Source: Chelonoidis abingdonii (taxonomy: Eukaryota > Chordata > Testudines > Testudinidae). Taken from it: a DNA stretch of 64,000 nt. The stretch spans positions 76,118,572 to 76,182,571 of the forward strand of contig NC_133773.1 in assembly GCF_003597395.2 (NCBI RefSeq). Reading direction: 5' to 3'. The first letter of the stretch is position 1, and each line of letters begins with the position of its first letter. A program made the translations under genes and the position numbers. This document shows positions 25,390-35,906 of this stretch, one piece after another. Below the pieces are notes generated by a model. The model saw only the letters and a program-made list of their open reading frames with translations. It searched no databases and was not told the origin of the DNA.

Positions 25390-25468
25390 CCCAGGCCCCT
25401 CCCAATCAGGCTTCAGGCAAGGACATGGAACACAGACAGCACTGATGGATGATTTCCTCTTGACCATG

Positions 25469-26400
25469 TGTCAAGGCTGATTCCCCACTCTGGCACTTTG
25501 AGTGAAGAAAGTGGTGGCCTGCAAGGATTCAAAAAATTAATACTGGCCACTCCAGGTTTGTATTAAACTTCTAAAGCTACAGCTTCTCTCTGACCTTGGC
25601 TGGCTAGATGCTGCCACCACCCAAATGCAAACCCCTTGGAATCCAGAAAGGTGCACTTGGGAATTCCTTTCTGTGGGGTAACCTCAAGCCCTTTCACCCC
25701 CTTCTCCCTCCTGCCCCAGGGAAGAGCTGAGAAAGAAAACAAAGGAAATCAGCTGTTGCCCCCAGCTAATTAAACAACATACGCACAATCCTCTTAGGAC
25801 ACCAAAAATCCAATCCTGTTCTTAAAAAAAGGAACTTTTATTAAAAACAAAAAGAAAGAAAATACATCTGGAACTTAGGCTTCTGCTAGATTTTAAAAGA
25901 GCAATTCCAAAACTTAAGCACCCAAAATAGCTTTATTGGGGGTTCAGCTTAAATGTTATGGGCAAACAAAAGCATCTGGGATTAGCATAGAGGAGTTCAC
26001 AAGCCATAAGAAATAAACAGAAATAAACCTAATTGCATCTTTCTAAACATTCCTGATCTACTGACACGTTTGGGGGTTCCAAATAAGTAGTTCTAGGTAT
26101 GATCTGCTGATCTACGATCATACCTGGCTTAAAGCTTCTCATAGCATAACTGTTCCCTATTCCCCTCTTTCCTGGTGAAAAACAAGAGAGTCAAAGGGGA
26201 AGTTTCCCCCCATCCCATTTTAAAAAGTTCTAGCCTTCCCATTGGCTCTTTGGCCCACTGCCTTTCCTTTACCTGGAGGACTTTGTTAACCCTTTACAGG
26301 TAAAGCAAGCAGAGAACAGTCACCAAGTGGGACTTTATAGTTAGTTGGCTGGCTGGGTGTCCATAAAAGGGAGCTACCCTCACGCTCTAAATTTATCACA
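25469..26400 (-). mobile_element. Solo LTR, minus strand (932 bp)
   Basis: The termini are TGTCAAGGCTG on the left and ATTTATCACA on the right, so on the minus strand it runs TGTGATAAAT...AGCCTTGACA with LTR-type TG...CA ends. The flanks are CCATG (25464-25468) and GCATG (26401-26405), a 5-bp duplication with one change. On the minus strand a polyadenylation-like signal falls near 25830 (TTTTTATT...). No internal retroelement genes are present. It lies inside the L2-like fragment and 21 bp from the next LTR, which points the other way. Confidence 0.85.
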
Positions 26401-26421
26401 GCATGAAAAAGAGTTATTGTC

Positions 26422-27052
26422 TGTCATAAACAGATAGTTAAGGGTTAATGCCTCTTTCACCTGAAAAGTAGCTGACACCTGACCAGAGGAACTAATGGGG
26501 GAACAAGATGTTTCAAATGGAAGGAGAGAAGTTTTCCTTTGTTTCGTCAGTTTCAGTTTCAGCCAGAGTGAAAACGATCAAGGAACCAGCCTCTTATCAG
26601 AGCAGAAGTTTTAGTTAGGGATAAATAGGTTTATGTTTATTTTCTTTGTAACTTGTCTTGTTACCATTAAGGGAATTATCAAATTTGGGTATTCTTGTGT
26701 GTATTAAAGTTTTGCCCAGGGGAACATCCTCTGTGATTGGAATTTGTTGTCTGTGAAAGTAGCTGGTATGCTAATCTCTCCCAGAAGGTTTTCATTTACC
26801 TTTCTTTTGTTTAATTAAAAGCCTTTTTTCTTAATATCTGATTGATTTTTCCTTGTTTTTTTAGATCCAAGGGGGTTGGATCTGTGTTCACCAGGGAATT
26901 GGTGAAGTCCCTCAAGACTACCCAGGGAAAAGAGTAGTGCTTGGGGGTAGTGGCAGCGATACCAGATCTAAGCTGGTAATTAAGCTTAGACATGTCCATG
27001 CAGGTCCCCACATCTGTACCCTAAAGTTCAGAGTGGGGAAGGAACCTTGACG
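26422..27052 (+). mobile_element. Solo LTR, plus strand (631 bp)
   Basis: The start TGTCATAAACAGATAGTTAA matches the minus-strand LTR at 11409-12271 closely. The end is ACCTTGACG, one change from the expected CA. A perfect 5-bp duplication, TTGTC, lies at 26417-26421 and 27053-27057. The AATTAAA near 26812 followed by a T-rich run fits a polyadenylation signal. The part near 26870-27050 is the U5-like end. The two neighbouring LTRs have their own duplications, so they are independent insertions. Confidence 0.85.
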
Positions 27053-27300
27053 TTGTCCATAGTTTTTGCTAGACTTTTCCACAGTATTTCATATAGCTGA
27101 CCATGGAATCTTGCTGTGCTGCTTCCCAGAGGTACAGGGATAGTAAGTTCTTCCTCTCAGACTGCACTAAGATTACTTGATAAGTTTCTTTCGACTCCCT
27201 TGTCCATTTTATTGTACACTGCAGTGTAGGCATTTCTAATTTCCAAACACCCAAGCATGTTGTTCGCAATCTGTTTGATACAGTTAAATATGTCTGAGTG

Positions 27301-27674
27301 GTCATTAATCCATTTCCCCATTAACAGATAAAATAATATGGTTTAAATTTGAGTTAGCAAATTCAGGAAGGAGATTTTGTAGCTGGCAATATCAGTTATT
27401 TTTTAGGACAGTTTTTACTGTAATTATGTTTTTCCCCCCTCCCCAAAATCTTGATGAATAGGTCAGTGCAAGACTAATCCCTTTTGGAAACCTAAAACCA
27501 AATTAATTAGTAGGCCTCCAATTCTAAATTCACCCACATAAGTAGAGGATTCAGAAAAGATCTCATGAGTTAAGTCTCAATAACTTTTCAAAAGGCCAAA
27601 TTCTGGTCCATTAATTCCATGGAAATTTTGCCATTGACTACAAGGAGTTCAGAATTGAGTCCTAACGGCATATA
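27301..27674. other. No gene seen
   Basis: Old sequence. The part 27592-27662 (aaggccaaattctggtcc ... gccattgactacaaggagttc) is one of the clearer members of the scattered motif family described in the findings. Confidence 0.4.
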
Positions 27675-28262
27675 GTTAGATGAAAGTTTCTAACTATTAG
27701 AGCAGTGAAATTCTGGAACAGCCTTCCAAGGGGAGTAGTGGGGGCAAAAGACATATCTGGCTTTAAGACTAAGCTTGATAAGTTTATGGAGGGGATGGTA
27801 TGATCGTATGATGGGATAGCCTAATTTTGGCAATTAATTTGGCAACTGATCTTTGATTATCAGCAAGTAAGTATGACCAGTAGTCTGTGATGGGATGTTA
27901 GATGGGGTGAGATCTCAGTTACTACAAAGAATTCTTTCCTGGGTGCTGGCTGGTGAGCCTTGCCCACATGGTCAGGGTTTAACTGATCGCCATATTTGGG
28001 GTCGGGAAGGAATTTTCCTCCAAGGCAGATTGACAGAGGCCCTGAAGGTTTTTCGCTTTCCTCTGCAGCATGGGACATGGGTCACTTGCTGGAGGATTCT
28101 CTGCAGCTTGAGGTCTTCAAACCACAATTTGACGGAACTTAATAACTCGACATAGTTAGGGTTTGTTACAAGAGTGGGTGGGGTGAGATTCTGTGGCCTG
28201 CATTGTGCAGGAAGTCAGACTAGATGAACATAAGGTCCTTCTGATTTTAAAGTCCATAGCTA
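27675..28262 (+). mobile_element. CR1 LINE 3' part
   Basis: Typical CR1 3' blocks occur in order: 'gtgaaattctggaacagcctt', 'aagcttgataagtttatgg', 'ggggtcgggaaggaattttcc' and the end 'gcaggaagtcagactagatgaac ... ccttctgattttaaagtcc'. The same tail type ends the minus-strand copy at 49.25 kb. A Harbinger element starts right after it at 28265. Confidence 0.85.
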
Positions 28263-28264
28263 CT

Positions 28265-31152
28265 GGCCTGGTCTACACCTATGCGGTTTAAACCGAATTT
28301 AGCAGCGCTAAACCGATTTAAGGCCTGTACCCGTCCACACAACAAAGAGCCGCTACCCTTTATATCAATAAAAGGGCTCTTAAACCAGTTTCTGTACTCC
28401 TCCCCGATGAGAGGAGTAGTGCTGAAATCAGTATTGCCATGTCGGATTACGGTTAGTTTGGTCGCAATCGAACCGGTATGGCCTCCGGCGGTATCCCAAC
28501 GGATGCACATTGTTGACTGCTCTGGAAAGCAATCTGAACTCTGATGCACTGGCCAGGTAGTACAGGAAAACCCCCGCGAACTTTTTGAATTTCATTTCCT
28601 GTTTGCCCAGCATGGAGTGATCACACACAGGTGGCCATGCCTGAGTCCAAATTCAAAAGAAGAGCTCCAGCTTGCGATCTACGCGGAGGTACTGAGATCT
28701 TTTCGCTGTGAGTTGGAGATCTAAATTTTTTCTGATCACGAGCTCCTTACAGATGACAATACATGGGCACGAAGCATATTTTTTTGAAAAATCTCAAGGC
28801 TTTTATAGACAGACCACAAGCAGGGCTCGCACATGTGCTACGTAACAAGCGTAAACAAACGAATCAACATGGCACGCGGCAGGAAGGGAGGGAACGGGGG
28901 AAGAGTTGTGTAGGTGTCTTTTCCAGTTTTATTTTTCTCACTAGTGTTCTGCTCCGCATTTGTTGTCTGTTTCTGATACTTTTATATTATTTGTATTTTA
29001 AATTTTGGTGTGTGGGTAGAATATTTTATTTTGGTATGATACTTATTGAGTTTTTAGTTTTTTTTTTTTGTGTATACATCCTTTGATTTTCACCTTGTTT
29101 TTTTTTTTTTTTTCTTTTTTTTATGTTTTTTCTGAGCTCCAATGCGTATAGGGTCAACACATTTGGTTATAGGTTGTGTTGGGGTCAGGGTTATATCTTG
29201 TTCAAATTTACTCTCGTCCTTCTTCTTCCATGAAAGAAAAGGGGAAAAAAAAATCGTTTCTTGCCACTTTTTCAATGTCACCATATGTCTACTGCATGCT
29301 GCTGGTAGACGCAGTGCTGCAACGCTGACAGCAGCACTCCCCTTCCCTTCTTTCCTGGATGGCAGACGGTACCAAAATGGTGTACAAAACACTGTCATAT
29401 CCCGTGAGTGCTCCTGGCTGGCCTTCCGTGAGTCGGCCGGGGTGCCTGTTGTACAAAATGTCACTTCCTGGCAGGACTGTACAATGCTTAGTAACCGTCC
29501 TCATCATAGCAGCTGGTATTGCTCATCTCACAGCCCACCCCCTTTCATGCTCCATAAAGAAAAGATTCTGTACTGCCTGGGAATCATAGCGCGAGGCTGC
29601 CTCTCCCCATATAATATCTATATTATTCTCTCCATTTATTCCTGTCCATATTACTTCATCACTCAAATGGGGGGACGCACTGCCATGGTAGCAGGAGGGT
29701 GGAGGGGAAAGCAAATGGGTGGGGTTGTTCAAGGGGCACCCCTTAGGAACGCATATTTTGTTTTTTTTTGCAGTTTCTCACACTTTTCTGCGGTTTGGAT
29801 CTCGGGCTTTTCTTGACCCGGATGTCGTGCTGTTTGTGTTTCGTGTCTCTCTAGTAGACTTGCCCCATTTTGACTTCTAGGCAGGACTGACCTCTATTTT
29901 TAGACAAACATAAAGACAGGGAATGACCCGGGGAGTCATTCCCATTTGTCCATACGCCCCCGGCCGACCTCAGCACAGGAACCAGCCAGAGCACCCCATG
30001 ACAGCAGACCAGGTGAGTTTCGGTACAATATGACTTGTGTAGGGTCCATTTTTGTTTTTTCATCTTCCAATTTCCAATTGCAAAATCTGTTGCAATAAGG
30101 ACTTGTTTTTGAATTTTTCTCATCTTTCTTGCGTGACCTTGCACTATAGGCAATTATTACTGCTGCTGTGTAGCACTGCTAGTGCCGCTCTCTTCAGCAG
30201 ATCCTTTAGGTACAGTTTTAGTACTGTGAGCTCGTGATCAAAAGGCAAAACTGGTCCATGGTTCCATGCCTCTGACTTGTTTATGGCAGCTGCCAGAGCT
30301 GAACCTCCGGGGAAAAAAGGGTCGCACAAATGATTGTCTGCTGTTGGCTTCACCGGTTGGGGCCTTTTGGGATGATTTTGTTGTCTGTGATAGAGTGTGG
30401 TTGATTTTTGTTTGTATTTTGTAGTTTGTTTGTTGTGGCTTAGGTTTAACGAGAAAGTAGTTCTTCTTTGATTTTGTTGAATCACTCAGTGAAAGATCCT
30501 CTAAAGACAACATGGCCAGCAACTGAACGATAGAAACGAAGGATGTTTTGTGTTTTTTGTATCTACTACAATATATTTTTTTTTTATTTTTTTTTTTTAG
30601 AATTGTGGTTTATTTTATTTTTCTTTTGTCTGTTGTTTTTTTTTTGAATTTTTTTTTTTTAGTGTTCATTTAATCCTGGAGTTGCATTTTTTTTTATCTT
30701 GATATGATTTTTTTGAAATGATGATGTGTGAATTTTTTTATTTTGTTATTATGACGAATGGGTAAGAAGTTGGTTCCAGTATGTCTTATTTTTTGGTTTT
30801 TTGATGGTTAGGTAAAAAGTTAAAAACGATATTTAAATTGAGTGGACCGACCATTTACCAGAATCGACCCCGCGACACTGTTTTTGCTTTCTCATGCTAT
30901 TGGGATTCTCATACCCAGAATTTCCATATGTTGTTTGGTGTCGGGGAGACTGCGGGAACTATGGGATAGTTACGGATAGCGGGTACTCACAGTGAATGCT
31001 CCACGAATTCGACGCCTAGCCTCGGACCATGGATGCCACACTGCTGAATTAACTGTGCTTTAAGTGTGACCGCATGCACTTTGACGTAAATACATCGTTC
31101 TTTACAAACGCGTTATGTAACAATCGGATAACTCCCGTAGTGTGACATAACT
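28265..31152. mobile_element. PIF/Harbinger element, internally deleted (about 2.9 kb)
   Basis: The left end is 'ggcctggtctacacctatgcg' and the right end region is 'atcggataactcccgtagtgtgacata', the worn form of the '...CCGTAGTGTAGACGTACCC' end seen at 45.24 and 55.85 kb. Interior landmarks match known Harbinger copies: 'gaggagtagtgctgaaatc' near 28411, 'cctcggaccatggatgcc' near 31020 and 'gggagactgcgggaactatggg' near 30945. It lacks the transposase gene found at 46 kb but keeps a trace of the partner gene (next entry). Long T-rich runs sit at 29060-29125 and 30570-30720. The sequence has many one-base indels against the other copies. Confidence 0.75.
28637..28870 (+). pseudogene. Harbinger Myb/SANT-like DNA-binding gene remnant
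   Basis: Autonomous Harbinger elements carry two genes, a DDE transposase and a Myb/SANT (MADF-like) DNA-binding protein that helps the transposase find its ends and enter the nucleus. Here an ATG at 28637 begins MPESKFKRRAPACDLR, matching the N-terminus of the turtle Harbinger partner gene (an 'ESxxRKRAPAWT' block) before it shifts frame and stops. Further along 'gaaaaatctcaaggctttta' and 'agacagaccacaagcag' continue the match in other frames. It cannot make a working protein. Confidence 0.5.
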
Positions 31153-31190
31153 ATGAGTCTAGTGGTACTGACAGTTTTAGATATAACCAC

Positions 31191-31943
31191 TGTGATGGGG
31201 CAACAGGCCATGATGGCTACCAGTAAAGTATGAGAATACTAGATTTTTACGCCCCTATGGTCTCTATTCATCTCAAATTCCCTACGTAGTACCCTGGTAA
31301 CCAAATGGCAGTTGCTCCAGGTTAATCAAGGCACTTTGAGCCATATTTTATAATTTTTCTTAGTAATGCATGTAGGTAGATTTAGCTTTATACTGATATT
31401 CACCTGTCAGTCATATCACAGGCAGTCTTAATCAGGGCACCTGTCTTTTTTTTTTCTGGTTTAAAATGGATCTCTGCTCACTTCGCAGTCAGTGGGAGAC
31501 GGAGCCAGTACGATAGTATAGTCTTGTCATTGGGTGAGATCTGTGTACGCAAGAGCAACGGTCTTTATGATGTGGATGAGAGTTGTACTGCTGGACGGTG
31601 ATTTGGAGTGAGGACAAGTCGGTTATTATGTAGACATTTGACGGAGAAAGCCCTTGTGGATGAGGATAAAGAAGGGTGTTTGGAGGCAGGCCATGGGGAA
31701 GTAGCCCGGGGTTGTAGCTGTCATTGCAGTTGTTACAGGTAGGCACCTATAGGACAGTTCGTCCACAGCCCTGGGCTGAACCCGGAGTAGAGGGTGGGCC
31801 CGGGGTTCCCCCAAACCTCCCAACTCCTGGTCAGACACAGAAGGAGCTGACCCAGACTGTGGTTCCACAGAGGGAAATCACTGGGTGAACAAATCCGCCA
31901 ATAAGCGCAGGACTCACAACGGTAGAGGAGGAACTGTGTCACA
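31191..31943 (+). mobile_element. Solo LTR, Gypsy/ERV type, plus strand (753 bp)
   Basis: It starts TGTGATGGGGCAAC and ends GAACTGTGTCACA. It is the same family as the minus-strand LTR at 9642-10314: the segments 'tggtaaccaaatggcagttg', 'gaggataaagaag..gtgtttgg' and 'acctcccaactcctg' are shared in the same order. A TATA-like TTTAAAA lies near 31460 and a polyadenylation-like AATAAG near 31901. No clear duplication is seen (CCAC and CACT). This copy carries many small insertions and deletions compared with the other one. Confidence 0.75.
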
Positions 31944-32099
31944 CACTTATATCTTTTTAAGTGATTTATATAGCAAAGAGTGGTACTGTACAATTTACAT
32001 TTAATTTATAAACCAAACTAAGCAGGACTCTGGAAGTGGATGGGAAAACAGGTTAGTGTCATACTCTTATGATTATGAATAACCTTGACTACTACTCGA

Positions 32100-32960
32100 T
32101 CAGTCAATGACACAGACACCTTCTTGGGTGGCAGGCAATCCTGCCACAGACACACCTGCCAACCTGAAACGTATTTCTCACGCAACTGCACACTTTGGTT
32201 CGTACCATTGTAACTCTATGCTCTAGGACACTCATTACTCTATGCACACTATACCTCGAGCCAACTCTCCCCACCATTCTACCACCGCGACACCCATCAT
32301 AGGACCTAACCAGATCAGCCATCCACACTGGTTCACTTCACCTGCACGTCCACCAATGAATATACTCGTCTATTCATCTTTCTCTCTAGCAATGGCCTCC
32401 TTCTGCTTTATTTGTTCTTCGTGGCCAACTGGACAGTCACTACTGGTGAAAAGTACTTATTTATTGGATACAAATTTTCAGATTATCTATGAATTGGCAT
32501 GAAACAAAAAACCCTGTTAGGTAGAGCACTTCAACCTCCCTGGCCACCACTGAGAGAGACCTTGAGGTGGGCCTATCCTGCAGCAATTTTTTTAATAACT
32601 TCAGCGACCAGACTTTCAAAGAGAAACTGTCTGATGTCTTTCTAGTTTCATTTGCAAATTTGACCACTATCAGCTCTGACTCAAACAAACGACTGTGAAT
32701 GGCTTGCCAATTAACAGACCAGTTTCTCCTCCCTTGGTTTTTTCACACCTCTACTGCTACGACACAGGGCCTCACCCTCCCCTGACGAAACCTAACCTCT
32801 TACTCTCTTAGCTTGCTTGCTAGATATATATACCTGCCCCTGAATTATCCACTACCTGCGTCTGACGAAGTGGGTATTCACCCACGAAAGCTCATGCTCC
32901 AAAACGTCTGTTAGTCTATAAGGTGCCACAGGATTCTCTGCTGCTTTTACAGACACTTCT
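32100..32960 (+). pseudogene. Penelope-like element 3' remnant (GIY-YIG region)
   Basis: Penelope-like elements encode a reverse transcriptase joined to a GIY-YIG endonuclease. This fragment covers the end of that reading frame and the 3' tail. Readable pieces include PIIGPNQISH (near 32296), WPTGQSLL (near 32422, the 'YIGQTGQSL' area of the GIY-YIG domain) and, in another frame, VEHFNLPGH (near 32523). The 3' tail follows with 'gtctgacgaagtgggtattcacccacgaaagctcatg' and 'gttagtctataaggtgccac'. Frames change repeatedly, so it is dead. I place it by recognition of these motifs. Confidence 0.6.
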
Positions 32961-33554
32961 AATTCCCAAAAGATCACTTTTGGTGCTACTGGTTGCTCTC
33001 AAGCAATAGGTAGGGCCCTACCATATTCGCAGCCATGAAAAATGTATCACAGACTGTGAAATCTGGTCTTTTGTGTGCTTTCCCCCTATACTATATAAAT
33101 TTCACAGGGGAGACCAGCATTTCTGAAATTGCGGTCCTGACCAAAAAGAGAGTGCAGGGGGTCACAAGGTTATTTTAGGGATTTGAATATTGCCACCCTT
33201 ATTTCTGCACTCTCTTCAGACCTGGGCGGCTGTTAGCCAGGCACCCAGCTTTGAAGGCAGTGCCCTGCCAGCAGCAGCACAGAAGTAATGTGGCAATATC
33301 ATACCATACCACCCTTACTTCTGCACTGCTGCCTTCAGAGCTGGGCAGCCAGAGAGTGGTGGCTGGGGACTGAGGTCCCAGCTCTCTAAGCAGCAGTGCA
33401 GAGGTAAGGGTGGGAATATCATACCATGCCACCCTTCTGCGCTGCTGTTGGCAGCGGCTCTGCCTTCAGACCTGGGCTCCTGACAGCAGCTTCCACTCTC
33501 CAGCTGCCCAGCTCTGAAAGCGGTCACTGCCAGCAGCAGCAGCGCAGATGTAAG

Positions 33555-34887
33555 AGGACTGTTGCCCCCTTTCTAACATTCAGTGGGGGTGTTTTGGTTG
33601 GCTAGCTCCCAGCACTAAGAGGTTGGGGTAGGCCAATGCTCCAGGTCAGTCTGATTGACAGGGCGGGCAGGCTAATCAGGGAGTCAGGAGGCCAGAGGGG
33701 TCCTGTCCTCCGTGTGATCTGGAATTGCATGCGTCAGGCAGAGTGGGGCCAAGTAAGGAGAACACAGGGGCCCAAGGTGAGCTGGGGAGCAGAGCTGTGA
33801 CTGATCCAGAGGGGACAGAGACAGCCCAGGGAGAGCAGATCCTGTGCTGGGAGCAGAGCTGCAGCCACAGAGCCAGAGACACGGCCCAGGGAGAGCAGAT
33901 CCTGTGCTGGGAGCAGAGCTGCAGCCACAGAGCCAGAGACGCAGCCCAGGGAGAACAGATCCTGTGCTGGGAGCAGAGCTGCAGCCACAGAGCCAGAGAC
34001 ACAGCCCAGGGAGAACAGATCCTGTGCTGGGAGCAGAGCTGCAGCCACAGAGCCAGAGACGCAGCCCAGGGAGAACAGATCCTGTGCTGGGAGCAGAGCT
34101 GCAGCCACAGAGCCAGAGACACAGCCCAGGGAGAACAGATCCTGTGCTGGGAGCAGAGCTGCAGCCACAGAGCCAGGTGTGGTGAGCGACTGGGGCCAGC
34201 CAAAGGGGGACCTTGGGCAAAGGGCCCAGCACAGAAAGATACCTTTAGCCAAGGTTCCTTGCAGGCCAATCTGGGAGGAGGATCTTAACCCGACAGGGGG
34301 CTGATGCTGGGAAGAAGGTTCCCACCACCCAAAGCTCGGAGTTGTGTGGCCACCACCATTGTAAGTGTCCAACCCGCAGCATCCCTGCAGCACTGCCAGG
34401 GCCTGAGAAGGACACCTGGGACCTTCAAGGAACAGACTGCAAAGTGCCTTGATATCCAGAGACACTATTTGTAATGTCCTCTGCCACAAAGCAAGATGAT
34501 GTGTTTTCCTTTAACCTTTCCCATTTTTCCTTATTCTTTTTTTTCATTAATTGTTAATTAAACGACTTGTATTTGCTTTGAATTGTGTGAAATGATCAGT
34601 GGGTTAGGGAGGGTGCTCAGTGCAGAGGACACCCTAGCCCCTGTCCTAGGTGACCACAGCAGAGTTGAAAGTCGAGCCCCCCAGGAATCCTGGGCCCAGC
34701 CTTGTTGGGGTTACGAGGACTCTGCCAGACAGGAGAGTGGAAGGGGAGTTCTCAAGGGCAGGGAGGCCTCTGGATAAAGGAAGTGGGAGCGAGGACTCAG
34801 ATCTTTTTGCTAGCCCACTTCACCAGGTAGTGCAGAAGCCAGGAAAGTTCCCTACAATAGTGAGATCCTTCCCCCGCTTACACAGAA
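33555..34887 (+). mobile_element. LTR-like insertion with internal minisatellite
   Basis: This block interrupts the hAT element. The candidate duplication is GTAAG (33550-33554 and 34888-34892), but the hAT sequence at that point contains the same word, so the ends could shift by a few bases; a canonical TGTTGCC...CTTACA pair lies nearby. The plus strand has an ATTAAA polyadenylation-like signal near 34555 and a downstream part rich in 'cag' and 'gagg' words like U5 of turtle LTRs. It contains no retroelement genes. The long frames on both strands (187 to 251 codons) come from its 60-bp tandem repeat and are not genes. Confidence 0.55.
33841..34176. repeat. 60-bp minisatellite, about 5.6 units
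   Basis: Five full 60-bp units start at 33841, 33901, 33961, 34021 and 34081, with a partial sixth at 34141. Each begins 'cctgtgctgggagcagagct'. The units are nearly identical and alternate at one position ('gagacA' in units 1, 3, 5 and 'gagacG' in 2, 4), so a 120-bp higher-order unit is visible. A more divergent unit precedes at 33781-33840. Sixty is a multiple of three, so any frame without a stop in one unit stays open through all units; this explains the overlapping long frames on both strands. Confidence 0.95.
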
Positions 34888-35081
34888 GTAAGGGTAGCAG
34901 CACCTCAATCCCCCCTACAATAGCCTTGCAACCCACCCACCCCTCAACTTCTTTATGGATCAGGACCTCTAAAATTATAACACTGTGAAATCTGAATAGC
35001 TGAAATAATAAAATTTATGATTTTTAAATTCCTGTGACCATGAAATTGACCAGAATGGTCTGTGAATTTGGTAGCCCCCTA

Positions 35082-35906
35082 GCAATAGGACATGGAGACC
35101 AACTTAGAGTATTTATGTTCTAAGACTGAAAAAATGTTTTTTTTATCCTGAAGGACAGGCCAAATTTTCCCTTGTACTAGAGTCGTTTTGCACCACTCTC
35201 CTCCTTCAAAGCAGCTCTAAAGTTAGTTTACTTGGCCACAGCAGAGTATCCCTACATAAGGGGGTCCTTGGTTGGCATAGTGCTCATGAAGCGGCTCTTA
35301 CTCCACTACTATCTCTCCTGCTGGCTGGAGAGGAAGGGAATGATCTTGTTCCCCAGAAATTTCTAGCTACCATTAGGCTATTGTACCCACCCATCCTGAG
35401 TTGCATGTAACAATTCTTGGCTGAAGTTGAAGATCAAATTCCGGAGCGTTCATTGACTTTATGCAGTAAGAATCAGCAGTTACGAAGTCTTAAGTAGAGA
35501 TGTAACAATGTGGGCAGTTTTGATTTATTTAGTTTAGTGGTTTTTGCCACATTAGGGTCACAATCTTGAGTTTAACTCAAAGTGAAATTCAGCAAACTGA
35601 ATGAGTTTCACCTTTTTTCTCTTGATTTTGATGCATAACTATCAAGTTTGCTGACAGTTCTGTTAAGGTTCATGAAATTTAGTGAAACTTTCAACAACCG
35701 TATTTGCACTTTTGAGATTTCATGGAACTTCTTGAGGTTCCTTTTAGTTCTACACTTCTATGGTTTATAGCCGGTTAAATTTTGTTTAGACCATCTCATA
35801 CAGCTGTAATTCTGAGCCTACAGAAAAGACCCAAGGCCAAATTCAGAGGTGATGTGCAAGGCTATGTAAATTATACATCTTTCCTTACACTCAGACTCCT
35901 TTAGAC
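35082..35906. other. No gene seen
   Basis: No coding signal. A short 'aaggccaaattcagaggtga' near 35831 belongs to the scattered motif family. Confidence 0.35.

Larger units (their letters stand above)
25390..27300 (+). pseudogene. L2-like LINE reverse-transcriptase remnant split by two LTRs
   Basis: Three pieces of one old LINE remain: 25390-25468, 26401-26421 and 27053 to about 27300. The first piece (frame from 25406) reads SGFRQGHGTQTALMDD, and the third contains LLDFSTVFHIADHGILL. Both are conserved RT motifs of the L2/CR1-type clade; the second is the region that carries the first catalytic aspartate (LLDxSxxFxxxDHxILL). When the two LTRs and one copy of each duplication are removed the reading frame continues from the first motif to the second with a single TAG between. 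The element must predate both LTRs. The remainder to about 27300 is too worn to read confidently. Confidence 0.65.
33011..35081. mobile_element. hAT-type element carrying a nested LTR-like insertion
   Basis: The left end is TAGGGCCCTACCATATTCGC and the right end, reverse-complemented, starts TAGGGGGCTACCAAATTCAC, a clear terminal inverted repeat. An exact 8-bp duplication, GCAATAGG, flanks it at 33003-33010 and 35082-35089. The host parts are 33011-33554 and 34888-35081. The left arm contains internal GC-rich palindromic copies of 'ccacccttacttctgc' and 'cttcaga..tgggc' blocks. It has no transposase. Between the arms lies a 1.33-kb insertion. Without it the element would be about 740 bp. Confidence 0.85.

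Noticed and set aside
29142..29816. 224-codon frame
   Set aside because: It lies within non-coding parts of the Harbinger element, has no recognisable domain and random-looking composition, and the block may contain sequence errors.
33676..34489. Long overlapping frames (113-251 codons) on both strands
   Set aside because: They are produced by the 60-bp tandem repeat, whose period keeps frames open; the peptides are repeats of the same 20 residues and match no known protein.
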